DNA from: UBA7803 sp036381275
GTDB taxonomy: Bacteria > Pseudomonadota > Gammaproteobacteria > Pseudomonadales > Azotimanducaceae
Assembly: GCA_036381275.1 (NCBI GenBank)
Contig: DASVDC010000024.1
Coordinates: 1 to 36,166, forward strand
Direction: 5' to 3'
Length of the DNA stretch: 36,166 bases
Position 1 is the stretch's first letter. Each line of letters begins with the position of its first letter. Below the pieces are notes generated by a model, which saw nothing but the letters and a program-made list of their open reading frames with translations, was not told the origin of the DNA and searched no databases. This document shows, piece by piece, positions 27,007-35,187 of this stretch. Position numbers and translations under genes: made by a program.

Positions 27007-27996
27007 TCAGCCGCCGCCGATCTCGAGGAGCCGCTCGTCGAGATAGAAGAAGTGCGCCGCGTGGTGGCGGACGATGCGATGGAACTCGGCCGGGTTGTTC
27101 GCCCGCACCGGTTCGCCGCGGCGCTGCGCGTCGGCCACCACCTGACGCGAGATCCAAAACGCGAGCGCGCCGTACAGCGCGAACAGCGGGAAGTACCACA
27201 GCTCCTGCCGGGTCAGCGGGCGCAGGCGGTGGTAGGCGCCGAGCAGCGCCAGCGTGCGCTCCGGATCGAGCGCGCCGTCGGCCCCGGTGCACCAGTCGTT
27301 CGCGGCGATGGCGACGTCGTAGATCAGGAAGCCGCGCGCCGCGTGGTGGAAATCCAGCACCCCGGACAGCCCCCACTCGTTGAACAGCACGTTGTCGCGG
27401 AACAGGTCGGCGTGGATCGCGCCCTGCGGCAGCGCGGCCACGTCCTTGCGGGCGAGCGCGCGGCCGAGCTGCGCGCAGGTGTCGCGCATCAGCACCGCCG
27501 CGGAATACGGCAGGTGCGGGCGGCACTGCTCGGCGTGCCGCCGCAGCCAGTCGAGGCCGCGCGGATACGCGGGCAGCGCCAGATCCGCGGCCAGCGCGGC
27601 CCGGTGGAAGCGCGCCAGGAAGCGGCCCACCGCCTGCACCTGACGCTCGGTCGGGTTGTAGACGTGCCGTCCCGGCAGACGCGGGCAGAGCATCGCCCGC
27701 TTGCCGCCGAGCTCGGCGAACGGCTGGCCGTGCCGGGTTCGCACCACCGCCGGCACCGGCAGGCCGGCGGCCACGCACGCATCGAGCAGCGATACCAGCG
27801 CATCGCCCGCGTACGGTGGCCGTTCCAGCACCGTGAGCACCCAGCAGCGTTCCTGCCTCGCCTGCCGGGTCACCAGGAAATGGTTGCTGTTCTCGATCCC
27901 GCCGGTGGCGGGCCAGTGTCGGACCAGCTCGCCGAGCGCGTAGTCGTCCACCAGGGTCTCGAGCTCACGCGGATCGGGCTCGGGGACGACGCTCAC
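27007..27996 (-). CDS. thrB: homoserine kinase, ThrB type II (aminoglycoside phosphotransferase fold)
   Basis: Predicted to phosphorylate homoserine in threonine synthesis. It belongs to the APH/choline-kinase fold, not the GHMP fold of E. coli ThrB. It resembles the Pseudomonas enzyme at the same locus (next to DUF2782 and polA): DDYALGELVRHWPATGG with IENSNHFLV at the N-terminus, the catalytic loop GAIHADLFRDNVLF, and GVLDFHHAARGFLIYDVAI with the metal-binding Asp. GTG 27996 is preferred because MSVV...ELETL matches the family N-terminus. A TTG at 28020, directly after the DUF2782 stop, would add 8 residues. The final assignment rests on synteny; other small-molecule kinases share this fold. 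Confidence 0.85.
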   Translation of the reverse strand: MSVVPEPDPRELETLVDDYALGELVRHWPATGGIENSNHFLVTRQARQERCWVLTVLERPPYAGDALVSLLDACVAAGLPVPAVVRTRHGQPFAELGGKRAMLCPRLPGRHVYNPTERQVQAVGRFLARFHRAALAADLALPAYPRGLDWLRRHAEQCRPHLPYSAAVLMRDTCAQLGRALARKDVAALPQGAIHADLFRDNVLFNEWGLSGVLDFHHAARGFLIYDVAIAANDWCTGADGALDPERTLALLGAYHRLRPLTRQELWYFPLFALYGALAFWISRQVVADAQRRGEPVRANNPAEFHRIVRHHAAHFFYLDERLLEIGGG

Positions 27997-28020
27997 GGTC
28001 TGGCCGTTGGGGCGCGGCAA

Positions 28021-28335
28021 TCAGAATTCCACGATGACCCAGGATGGAAGCAGCATGTCGGCGCGTTCCAGATCGCCGAAACCCTTGCTCGGGTCGCTCG
28101 GCACCAGATAGTAGGGTCTGCCGAACTGCGGAACGATCCGCACCATCCGCAGCTCCCCGTTCTGGCGGAACTCGTAGATGGTCCGTTCCTCGTCGGCGAT
28201 GATCACGACGTCCGGCCCGCGCAGCGACTCGTCGGTCTCGGCGGCGAGCGCCGGGCGGCCGACGAGGGCGAGCAGCGCGGCGAGGCAGCCGGCCGCCAGG
28301 CGTGCTTTCGAGGCCGTTGGAATCGCGGGTACCAT
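28021..28335 (-). CDS. DUF2782 exported protein
   Basis: 104-aa protein of unknown function, found in gammaproteobacteria beside polA and thrB. It has a signal peptide (LAAGCLAALLALVGRPALA, cleavage near ALA-AET) and a small conserved domain: EERTIYEFRQNGELRMVRI, then GRPYYLVPSD and the C-terminal LLPSWVIVEF. It is likely periplasmic. It is divergent from polA with 107 bp between the starts, and runs into thrB without a gap. No cysteine is left in the mature protein, so a redox role is unlikely. Confidence 0.85.
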   Translation of the reverse strand: MVPAIPTASKARLAAGCLAALLALVGRPALAAETDESLRGPDVVIIADEERTIYEFRQNGELRMVRIVPQFGRPYYLVPSDPSKGFGDLERADMLLPSWVIVEF

Positions 28336-28379
28336 AGCCGCGAATGGTGACCCAAAGTTTGCCGCCTGGTAAAGCGCCG

Positions 28380-28396
28380 CCCCGCGGTACGCGGGG
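28380..28396. repeat. 7-bp perfect hairpin in the polA leader
   Basis: CCCCGCG (28380-28386), loop GTA, CGCGGGG (28390-28396). On the minus strand it is preceded by GGGAGC, the sequence that opens the REP elements elsewhere in this window, so it may be a diverged REP. It sits 36 bp before the polA RBS. Confidence 0.55.
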
Positions 28397-28442
28397 CTCC
28401 CGCCGCGCCCCGGGATCCCGTCGCGCTGTGCAAGGAGAATCG

Positions 28443-31169
28443 ATGGCTGCGCCGAAATCCACCGCGCCGAACTCGGCCGACAAGCCGCTGCTGCTGGTGG
28501 ACGGCTCGTCGTACCTGTTCCGGGCGTTCTACGCGCTGCCGGACCTGAAGACCAGCGACGGCCTGCACACCGGCGCGGTGCGCGGCGTGATCGCGATGCT
28601 GCGCAAGCTCGCGAAAGACTACCAGGGCAGCCCGATCGCGGTGGTGTTCGACGCCCGCGGCAAAACGTTCCGCGACGAGATCTACCCCGAGTACAAGGCG
28701 AACCGCGAAGCGATGCCGGACGTGCTCGGCGAGCAGATCCCGTACATCCACGACATCATCCGCGCGATGGGGCTGCCGCTCCTGATCGTGCCGGAGGTCG
28801 AGGCCGACGACGTGATCGGCACGCTGGCCACGCAGGCTACCCGGGAGCGGCGCGAAACGGTGATCTCCACCAGCGACAAGGACATGGCCCAGCTCGTCAG
28901 CGAGCACGTCACGCTGGTGGACACGATGAGCGGCAAGACCCTCGACCGGCAGGGCGTGATCGAGAAGTTCGGCGTGCCGCCGGAGTCCATCGTCGATCTG
29001 CTCGCGCTGACGGGCGACAGCATCGACAACATACCGGGGGTGCCGAAAGTCGGCGTGAAGACCGCCGCGAAGTGGCTGAACGAGTTCGGCACGCTGGAGG
29101 GCGTGATCGCCGCGGCGGACCGGATCGGCGGCAAGGTGGGCGAGAACCTGCGCGCGTGCCTGGATCAGCTTCCGGTCTCGAAGGAGCTGACCCGGATCCG
29201 CTGCGACGTGCCGCTCGACGTGCACATCCTCGATCTGTGCCCGGAGCCCGAGGACCGGGAGGCGCTGCGCCGGCTGTTCGAGCGCCTCGAGTTCAAGCCC
29301 TGGCTCGAGGAGCTCGGTCCGGACGCGGACGGCGAACGCGCGCCGGCGCCCGCTCCGGCGGAGCGCGAGATCGAGATCGTGACCGATCGCGACGCGCTCG
29401 AGTCCTGGCTGGAGCGGCTCGAACGCGCCGAGCTGATCGCGCTCGGGACGGCGACCTCGACCAGCGCGTACATGGATGGGCGGCTGACCGGCTTCGCGTT
29501 CGCCGCGGAGCCCGGCCACGCCGCCTACGTGCCGGTCGCGCACGAGGATCCGGCGGCGCCGCCGCAGCTTCCGCAGGGCGAGGTGCTCGAGCGGCTGAAG
29601 CCGCTGCTCGAGGATCCGACCCGGCCGAAGCTCGGGCACGACCTGAAGCATCATCGGAACGTGCTGCGCCGCTACGGCATCGAGCTCGCCGGCATCCGGC
29701 ACGACACGATGCTCGAGTCCTACGTGCTGAACAGCGTCGACGGGCGTCACGACCTCGACGACCTCGCGAAGCGCCATCTCGGCGCCGCCACGCTGCGCTA
29801 CGAGGACGTCGCGGGCAAAGGCGCGAAGCAGATCGATTTCGATCGGGTGCCGGTGGCGCAGGCGGCCGAGTACGCCGGGCAGAACGTCGAGCTGATCCAT
29901 CGCGTGCACCGGGTGCTGTGGCCGCGGCTCGAGGGCGTGCCGCGGCTCTGCTCGGTGTACCGCGACATCGAGCTGCCGCTGCTCGAGGTGCTGTCGCGGA
30001 TGGAGACGAACGGCGCGCTGGTGGATGGAAAGCTCCTCACGGAGCTGAGCCGCGAGCTCGCCGAGCGGATGGAGGCGCTCCGGCAGCGTGCCTGCGAGGC
30101 GGCCGGTGTGGACTTCAATCTGGACTCGCCGAAGCAGCTCCAGGAAGTGCTGTTCGATCGCTTGTCACTGCCGGTGCTGAAGAAGACGCCGACCGGCCAG
30201 CCGTCGACGGCCGAGGAGGTGCTGCAGGATCTGGCCCGAGACTACGAGCTGCCGCGGCTCGTGATCGACTACCGCGTGCTCGCGAAGCTGAAGTCCACGT
30301 ACACCGACAAGCTGCCCGCGCAGATCAACGGGGAAACCGGGCGGATCCATACCTGCTACCACCAGGCGGTGGCCGCTACCGGGCGGCTGTCGTCGTCGGA
30401 TCCGAACCTGCAGAACATCCCGATCCGCCGTGCGGAAGGGCGCCGGATCCGCCAGGCGTTCATCGCCCCGCCCGGCCGGCGCATCCTGGCCGCCGACTAC
30501 TCGCAGATCGAGCTCAGGATCATGGCGCACCTGTCCGGCGACCGGGGCCTCAGGGCGGCATTCGAGCAGAACCTGGACATCCACCGGGCGACCGCGGCCG
30601 AGGTGTTCGGCACGACGCTTTCGGGCGTCTCGGAAGATCAGCGCCGCAGCGCCAAAGCCATCAATTTCGGTCTGATCTACGGCATGTCCGCGTTCGGCCT
30701 CGGCCGGCAGCTCGGTATCAGCCGCACGCTGGCACAGGAGTACATCGACCGCTACTTCGAGCGCTACCCCGGTGTGCGCGACTACATGGAAGCGACGCGG
30801 GCGCTCGCGCGCGAGCAGGGTTACGTCGAGACGGTGTTCGGCCGCCGCCTGTACCTGCCCGAGATCAACGCGCGCCAGCCGCCGCGGCGACAAGCCGCCG
30901 AACGGGCCGCGATCAACGCGCCGATGCAGGGCACCGCGGCGGATATCATCAAGCGCGCGATGATCGACGTGGACGGGTGGCTGCGCGAAGCGGGGCTCGA
31001 CGCGATGCTGATCATGCAGGTGCACGACGAGCTGGTGTTCGAGGTGGGCGAGCGGGACGTCGACGCACTGCGCGACGGCGTGCGCGAGCGCATGCAGCGC
31101 GCGGCCGACCTCTCGGTGCCGCTGCTGGTCGAGGTCGGCGTCGGCCTGAACTGGGACGAAGCCCACTGA
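28443..31169 (+). CDS. polA: DNA polymerase I, with a predicted inactive proofreading domain
   Basis: Repair and Okazaki-fragment polymerase, 908 aa (E. coli 928). ATG 28443 has AAGGAG 5 nt upstream. The 5' nuclease domain (about 1-290) is intact, with LLLVDGSSYLFRAFYAL, EVEADDVIGTL, STSDKDMAQL and LTGDSIDNIPGV. The polymerase domain is intact: motif A ADYSQIELRIMAHL, motif B RRSAKAINFGLIYG and motif C MQVHDELVFEV. The 3'-5' exonuclease domain (about 310-490) keeps its fold but has Gly335, Ala337, His404 and Asn481 where E. coli has the metal ligands Asp355, Glu357, Asp424 and Asp501. The spacings are identical (69 and 77 residues), so this is not misalignment. Proofreading is predicted lost. 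Confidence 0.97.
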   Translation: MAAPKSTAPNSADKPLLLVDGSSYLFRAFYALPDLKTSDGLHTGAVRGVIAMLRKLAKDYQGSPIAVVFDARGKTFRDEIYPEYKANREAMPDVLGEQIPYIHDIIRAMGLPLLIVPEVEADDVIGTLATQATRERRETVISTSDKDMAQLVSEHVTLVDTMSGKTLDRQGVIEKFGVPPESIVDLLALTGDSIDNIPGVPKVGVKTAAKWLNEFGTLEGVIAAADRIGGKVGENLRACLDQLPVSKELTRIRCDVPLDVHILDLCPEPEDREALRRLFERLEFKPWLEELGPDADGERAPAPAPAEREIEIVTDRDALESWLERLERAELIALGTATSTSAYMDGRLTGFAFAAEPGHAAYVPVAHEDPAAPPQLPQGEVLERLKPLLEDPTRPKLGHDLKHHRNVLRRYGIELAGIRHDTMLESYVLNSVDGRHDLDDLAKRHLGAATLRYEDVAGKGAKQIDFDRVPVAQAAEYAGQNVELIHRVHRVLWPRLEGVPRLCSVYRDIELPLLEVLSRMETNGALVDGKLLTELSRELAERMEALRQRACEAAGVDFNLDSPKQLQEVLFDRLSLPVLKKTPTGQPSTAEEVLQDLARDYELPRLVIDYRVLAKLKSTYTDKLPAQINGETGRIHTCYHQAVAATGRLSSSDPNLQNIPIRRAEGRRIRQAFIAPPGRRILAADYSQIELRIMAHLSGDRGLRAAFEQNLDIHRATAAEVFGTTLSGVSEDQRRSAKAINFGLIYGMSAFGLGRQLGISRTLAQEYIDRYFERYPGVRDYMEATRALAREQGYVETVFGRRLYLPEINARQPPRRQAAERAAINAPMQGTAADIIKRAMIDVDGWLREAGLDAMLIMQVHDELVFEVGERDVDALRDGVRERMQRAADLSVPLLVEVGVGLNWDEAH

Positions 31170-31179
31170 GCCAGGTGCT

Positions 31180-31204
31180 GTGGGAGCGGCCTCCGGCCGC
31201 GAAC
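31180..31204 (+). repeat. REP element, copy 1
   Basis: 25-bp element 10 bp after the polA stop. GTGG head, then GAGCGGCC, loop TCC and GGCCGCGAAC; the stem is GCGGCC/GGCCGC. It is identical to the copy at 35083-35107. A GTGG or GTAG head before a stem-loop is the hallmark of REP elements associated with RAYT transposases; no RAYT gene lies in the window. Confidence 0.85.
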
Positions 31205-31217
31205 CCGGAATATCCCG

Positions 31218-32276
31218 TCACGCTCTGACCGGCCCACCGAGCACCTCCGCCAGGAACTCCGCCTGACGGCGTGCGTTCTCCGCGCGGTGGGGACCCAGGT
31301 AGAGATCGAAGTGGCCGCACGGAAAGGTGACGAGCTCCTTGCGGGATGAGCCCGCTCGCGCACGAGCCTGCTCGACGTACGCGAGCGGCACCATGTCGTC
31401 GTCGCGCGCGGCCACGAACAAGATGGGGCACGTCACGCGGTGGACGTGCTCCATCGGCACGAAGCCGTCGATGCCGGCGAGCACGCGCGCCAGCATGCGG
31501 TTCTCCCAACCTCCCAGAGCCGGCTTCGGCAGCGCACGCCAGATGGGCGCGCCCAGGGGTCCGTCGAAATCCTTCACGCTCGGGTTCTCCGCGCTCGGCG
31601 CGAATGCCCACTCACCGGGTCGGCCGAAGATGGGCACGTAGATCGGCGGCAGCACGCGCAGCAGATCGAGGGTGGTCCAGAAAACGAAGCGTGCCAGGGC
31701 GACGCCCCGGGGCTGGAGTGCGGGCGGCGTCTGCAGATAGGGACACTGCACCACAAGCGCGCGCACGTCCGGGTGGTCGGCAGCGGTGACGAGGGCGGTG
31801 CCGCCCGAGAAGCTCGACCCCCACAGCGCGACGCGCGACGCGTCCACCTCGGCGGCGAGCTCGGCGCGCACGAACGCGAGGGCGGCTTCGTAGTCGCGGC
31901 GGTGGCGAACCGGATCCACCCAGTGCCGCGGCTCGCCTTCGGAACCACCGAAGCAGCGGTAGTCGAACGCCAGGGCGGCGATCCCGTGCGCCGCGAAGCA
32001 CCGGGCGAAAGGCTCGAGAAAACCGTCCTTGGTGCCGCCGAGCCCCGGCGCCATGATCACCACCGGCGCGTTGGGCACGTTCGGCAGAAACAACCACCCG
32101 TCGAGCCGTGTGCCGTCCTCCGCCGGAAACGACACGCCGCGCACGGTTCCGTCGGGCGTGTGCTGCAACGGCCGCGCGGGTGCGGGCAGGCGAACGAAAC
32201 GGGCCCGGCGCCACAACCACCACCAGCCGACGCCGGCTCCGACAGCGGCCACCGCGATGGCGGCGCTCGGGGTCAT
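31218..32276 (-). CDS. alpha/beta hydrolase of unknown substrate
   Basis: 352-aa alpha/beta-hydrolase. It has an N-terminal membrane anchor or signal-like helix (about residues 5-22, ending WWWLWRR). The catalytic triad can be placed: Ser155 in LWGSSFSGGTAL, an Asp among residues 292-294 (ARDDDMVP) and His322 (PCGHFDLYLG). The oxyanion region is MAPGLGGTKDGF. The nucleophile elbow reads GxSxxGG rather than GxSxG. ATG 32276 overlaps the padR stop by four bases (ATGA), so it is in an operon with that regulator and probably its target. The substrate is unknown; an ester is the default guess. It breaks the conserved polA-engB neighbourhood. Confidence 0.85.
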   Translation of the reverse strand: MTPSAAIAVAAVGAGVGWWWLWRRARFVRLPAPARPLQHTPDGTVRGVSFPAEDGTRLDGWLFLPNVPNAPVVIMAPGLGGTKDGFLEPFARCFAAHGIAALAFDYRCFGGSEGEPRHWVDPVRHRRDYEAALAFVRAELAAEVDASRVALWGSSFSGGTALVTAADHPDVRALVVQCPYLQTPPALQPRGVALARFVFWTTLDLLRVLPPIYVPIFGRPGEWAFAPSAENPSVKDFDGPLGAPIWRALPKPALGGWENRMLARVLAGIDGFVPMEHVHRVTCPILFVAARDDDMVPLAYVEQARARAGSSRKELVTFPCGHFDLYLGPHRAENARRQAEFLAEVLGGPVRA

Positions 32277-32845
32277 GATGCTCGCCTGCGGGAGCGCTTG
32301 GCGCGGCGCGGGGGCAGCAGCTCGCGGCGCGCCCGATCGATCCACGCCGTCTCGTTTTCGCACCACGCGATCCCGTGCTCGATCGCGAGACGCCACAGGG
32401 TCGCCTCCCGCGCCGAGCGGGCGAGAGAAAAGATCTCCCGGCTGGCGAGGCGCGCCAGGTACTCGTCGCGGCTGGCGGCCAGCGACTGGCGGTATTCGGC
32501 CAGCAGCGCGTCGAGCCGCTCGGGCTCGACGTCGGCCGCGAACACCAGCTTCAGCAGCAGCGGATGTCTGAGCTGCAGGGGCTCCAGCGGTTCCCGCAGC
32601 CATGCCTGCAACGCGGCCTGCCCCGCCTTCGACAGGCGGTAGACCTTGCGATTCGGCCTGCCGTCGCCGGGTTCGCTCCGCACCACCACCAGGCCCTCGC
32701 GCTCGAGCGCGTGCAGCTCCCGATAGATCTGGCTCTGGGTCACGCTCCAGAACGACGCTACCGAGCCTTCGAAGCGCTGACGGAGGGTGTAGCCGGTGGT
32801 CGGCTCGAGGTGGAGAAATCCGAGGATGGCGGCGCGTAGTGACAC
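32273..32845 (-). CDS. PadR-family transcriptional regulator
   Basis: 190-aa regulator with a winged-helix N-terminal domain and a C-terminal coiled dimerisation region (PadR and Vir_act_alpha_C type). GTG 32845 gives MSLRAAILGFL and then TTGYTLRQRFEGSVASFW, the standard PadR N-terminus; a TTG at 32863 would add six residues. QIYRELHALEREGLV is the recognition helix and RPNRKVYRLSKAGQAAL the wing. The C-terminus is Arg-rich. PadR proteins often sense phenolic acids, but the ligand cannot be read here. TGACAC is directly repeated at 32840-32845 and 32856-32861, over the start and just upstream, a possible operator. Confidence 0.9.
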   Translation of the reverse strand: MSLRAAILGFLHLEPTTGYTLRQRFEGSVASFWSVTQSQIYRELHALEREGLVVVRSEPGDGRPNRKVYRLSKAGQAALQAWLREPLEPLQLRHPLLLKLVFAADVEPERLDALLAEYRQSLAASRDEYLARLASREIFSLARSAREATLWRLAIEHGIAWCENETAWIDRARRELLPPRRAKRSRRRAS

Positions 32846-32910
32846 GAGAGATATATGACACAAGTGGAATATGGTGGCAAGAGACGGGCCTCAGCAGCGT
32901 GTCCCGATCG

Positions 32911-33546
32911 TCAGGCGGACTCCGCCAGCCACTCCCGCAGCATGTCCAGCACCGCGCCGACGTTCTGGCCGCGCAGCGCCGAGAACGGCAGCGCCCGGGC
33001 CAGCGGCATCGCGGCGAGGTGACGGCGGACGCGGGCGAGCGCCTGCTGCTGCGCGCCGTGGCCCAGCTTGTCGGCCTTGTTCAGCAGCGCGAGCAGCGGC
33101 AGCTTCGACGCGGCGGCCCAATCGATCAGCTCCCGGTCGAACGGCTGCAGCGGGTGCCGGATGTCCATCACCAGCACCACGGCGACGAGGTTGTCGCGCT
33201 CGGACAGGAAGCGGTTCACCAGCGCCTGCCAGCGGAGCTGAGCCTCGCGTCCGGCCTTCGCGTAACCGTATCCGGGCAGGTCGACCAGGCGGCCGCGGCA
33301 GGGTGTGCCGGCGATGCGCTCCACGTCGAAGAAGTTCAGGAGCTGCGTGCGACCCGGCGTCTTGCTGACCCGCGCGGTGTGGCGGTTGCCGGTCAGCCGG
33401 TTCAGCACGCTGGATTTGCCGGCGTTGGACCGGCCGGCGACGGCGATCTCCGGCCGGTCCGCGGGCGGGCAGCCGCGCAGATCGGCGGCGCTGGTGACGA
33501 ACACGGCGTCGATGCGCGGCTCGCCCTGGTGGCTCGGGTCGCTCAT
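32911..33546 (-). CDS. engB: ribosome biogenesis GTPase EngB/YihA/YsxC
   Basis: TRAFAC GTPase needed for large ribosomal subunit assembly. 211 aa (E. coli 210). The G motifs in order are: G1 GRSNAGKSS (residues 38-46), G2 TPGRTQ, G3 DLPGYGYA, G4 NKADK and G5 SAL. The ATG at 33546 is 14 bp from the TATAAT of the divergent cytochrome c4 promoter, so the two genes share regulatory DNA. polA-engB-cytochrome c4-dsbA is the Pseudomonas order. Confidence 0.97.
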   Translation of the reverse strand: MSDPSHQGEPRIDAVFVTSAADLRGCPPADRPEIAVAGRSNAGKSSVLNRLTGNRHTARVSKTPGRTQLLNFFDVERIAGTPCRGRLVDLPGYGYAKAGREAQLRWQALVNRFLSERDNLVAVVLVMDIRHPLQPFDRELIDWAAASKLPLLALLNKADKLGHGAQQQALARVRRHLAAMPLARALPFSALRGQNVGAVLDMLREWLAESA

Positions 33547-33560
33547 CCGGTGAATTGGGA

Positions 33561-33573
33561 TATAATCGCGCGC
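33561..33573 (+). promoter_or_regulatory. promoter -10 of cytochrome c4 with GC discriminator
   Basis: A perfect TATAAT (33561-33566) is followed directly by CGCGCGC (33567-33573). The block GATATAATyGCGCGC is nearly identical to that of the cox promoter at 15728-15742. No good -35 is seen 16-18 bp upstream. The expected transcript start is about 25 nt before the ATG. Confidence 0.6.
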
Positions 33574-33598
33574 TCACGGCAAGTCGGAATCGCAATCG

Positions 33599-34243
33599 AT
33601 GGGTTGGTTCTCGGTGGCGCGGCTCGTGCTCGCGGCTGCAATCGTCTACGTGCCGTTCGCTCATGCGGCGCAGGACCCGGCGCAGGCCGGCGATCCCGAG
33701 GCGGGCAAGGCGCAGGCGGTGACCTGCGGGGCCTGTCATGGCCAGGACGGTGCTTCGCCGATCGACCCCACGTATCCGACGCTGGCCGGCCAGAACGAGC
33801 GCTACCTGTTCCGGCAGCTCGAGCTGATCCAGTCCGGCGAGCGTCCGGTGCCGCTGATGGCCGGGCAGCTCAACGGCAAATCGGAGCAGGACCTGCGGAA
33901 TCTGGCCGCGTACTACGCGTCGCTCCCGGCGCCGACCGGCGTGGCGGAGGCCGACGACGAGACCCTGGCGCTGGCCGAGCGCATCTACCGGGGCGGGCTG
34001 ATCGACAAGGGCGTCGCCGCCTGCACGTCGTGCCATTCCCCGACCGGCGACGGCAACGCCCCGGCCGGATTCCCGCTGATCGCCGGTCAGTCGAAGGGCT
34101 ACGTGGTGGCGCAGCTCACCGCCTACCGGGAAGGCCAGCGCGATTCGGACGAGTACTACGGCGGCATGATGCGCAGCATCGCGTCGCGTCTGACCGACAC
34201 CGAGATCAACGCCCTCGCCGAGTACCTGCGCGGCTTGCAGTGA
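33599..34243 (+). CDS. diheme cytochrome c4
   Basis: Periplasmic diheme electron carrier, known in related bacteria to donate to cbb3 and aa3 oxidases. 214 aa: signal peptide (about residues 1-23, ending AHA), then two similar cytochrome c domains. The heme sites are Cys43-Cys46-His47 (CGACH) and Cys142-Cys145-His146 (CTSCH). Methionine axial-ligand candidates are Met87 (VPLMAGQLNG) and Met190/191 (GGMMRSIA). It is transcribed alone from a strong -10 and is followed by a hairpin-rich gap before dsbA. Confidence 0.94.
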   Translation: MGWFSVARLVLAAAIVYVPFAHAAQDPAQAGDPEAGKAQAVTCGACHGQDGASPIDPTYPTLAGQNERYLFRQLELIQSGERPVPLMAGQLNGKSEQDLRNLAAYYASLPAPTGVAEADDETLALAERIYRGGLIDKGVAACTSCHSPTGDGNAPAGFPLIAGQSKGYVVAQLTAYREGQRDSDEYYGGMMRSIASRLTDTEINALAEYLRGLQ

Positions 34244-34315
34244 GCCAGGGCTCCGGCGACGGCACGATTGTCGCACCGGATGGTCCAATGAGCCGTGCCC
34301 GGTGGTGCCGGGTCC

Positions 34316-34364
34316 CGCGGGAGCGGCGATGGGCCGCGGGCTGCGGCGCGGTGTGAAGCGCCGC
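34316..34364. repeat. degenerate REP-like element and adjacent hairpin
   Basis: 34316-34341 reads CGGGAGCGGC, GATG, then GGCCGCGGGC, which aligns with the REP copies but has a disturbed loop. Directly after it GCGGCGC (34343-34349) pairs with GCGCCGC (34358-34364) across 8 nt. Together they occupy the cytochrome c4 to dsbA gap, where a transcription end would be expected. No T-run follows, so a classic intrinsic terminator is not supported. Confidence 0.45.
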
Positions 34365-34399
34365 GTCGGCTACACTTCCAGCAGAACGACGAGGTGCCC

Positions 34400-35068
34400 A
34401 TGCTGCGTACCGCCCTCCTGAGTCCGTTGCTCGCGCTGCTGCTCGCGCTGGCCCTGCCGGCCGCGGCGGAAACCGCCTTCCGGGAAGGCGAGCACTACGA
34501 GCGGCTGCCGATTCCGGTGGAGACCCGCGACCCGAACAAGGTGGAAGTGGTGGAGGTGTTCTCGTACGGCTGCATCCACTGCAAGAACTTCCAGCCGGCG
34601 GTCCACGCGTGGCGGCAGAACCTGCCGGAGTACGTGGATTTCCAGCGCATGCCGGCGGTGTTCAACGAGGCCTGGGAGGCGCTGGCGCAGCTCTACTACA
34701 CGGTCGAGGCGCTCGGCGTGACCGACCAGGTGCACGCGGCGATCTTCGAAGCGATTCACGATCGGGGCGTGAACCTGGCCGAACCGGAGCTGATGGCGGA
34801 GCTGGTGCAGCGTGAAGCCGGTATCGAGCCGGAGAAGTTCCACAACGTCTACCGGTCGTTCAGCGTGCGCAGCCGCGTGCAGCAGGCGAGCGCCCGCGGG
34901 CGCGCGTACCGCCTCACCGGCACGCCGACGATGATCGTCGACGGCACGTTCCGGGTGGACGGCCGGATGGCCGGCGGCAACGCCGAGATGCTGAACGTGG
35001 TGGACTACCTAGTGGACCAGCAGCATCGCGCCAAGACCGGGCAGGCGCAGGACGCGGCGGGCCGCTGA
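34400..35068 (+). CDS. dsbA: thiol:disulfide interchange protein DsbA
   Basis: Periplasmic oxidase that introduces disulfide bonds. 222 aa from ATG 34400 (GAGG 5 nt upstream); a signal peptide ends near AAA-ETA. The active site is Cys58-Ile-His-Cys61 (FSYGCIHCKNF), with Ile in place of the usual Pro of CPHC. The cis-proline loop LTGTPTMIVDG is normal, and the helical insertion lies between them. An open frame extends upstream but has no signal peptide and lies over hairpin DNA. Its position after cytochrome c4 is conserved in Pseudomonas. Confidence 0.95.
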   Translation: MLRTALLSPLLALLLALALPAAAETAFREGEHYERLPIPVETRDPNKVEVVEVFSYGCIHCKNFQPAVHAWRQNLPEYVDFQRMPAVFNEAWEALAQLYYTVEALGVTDQVHAAIFEAIHDRGVNLAEPELMAELVQREAGIEPEKFHNVYRSFSVRSRVQQASARGRAYRLTGTPTMIVDGTFRVDGRMAGGNAEMLNVVDYLVDQQHRAKTGQAQDAAGR

Positions 35069-35082
35069 CCCGTCCGCGCCAT

Positions 35083-35107
35083 GTGGGAGCGGCCTCCGGC
35101 CGCGAAC
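35083..35107 (+). repeat. REP element, copy 2
   Basis: Identical over 25 bp to the copy at 31180-31204 and in the same orientation, 14 bp after the dsbA stop. GTGG head, GCGGCC/GGCCGC stem, TCC loop. Both copies lie just after a stop codon, a typical REP position where they can stabilise mRNA ends. Confidence 0.85.
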
Positions 35108-35187
35108 GGGCGACCGAACGAACGACACAAGGACCAGTCGACGACGGAAATGCAGGACAGTACGCAGTTGCGGCCGAACGGCGCCGT

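Noticed and set aside
34241..34364. Intrinsic terminator after cytochrome c4
   Set aside because: Stable hairpins exist but no run of T follows, so only REP-like and hairpin features are reported.
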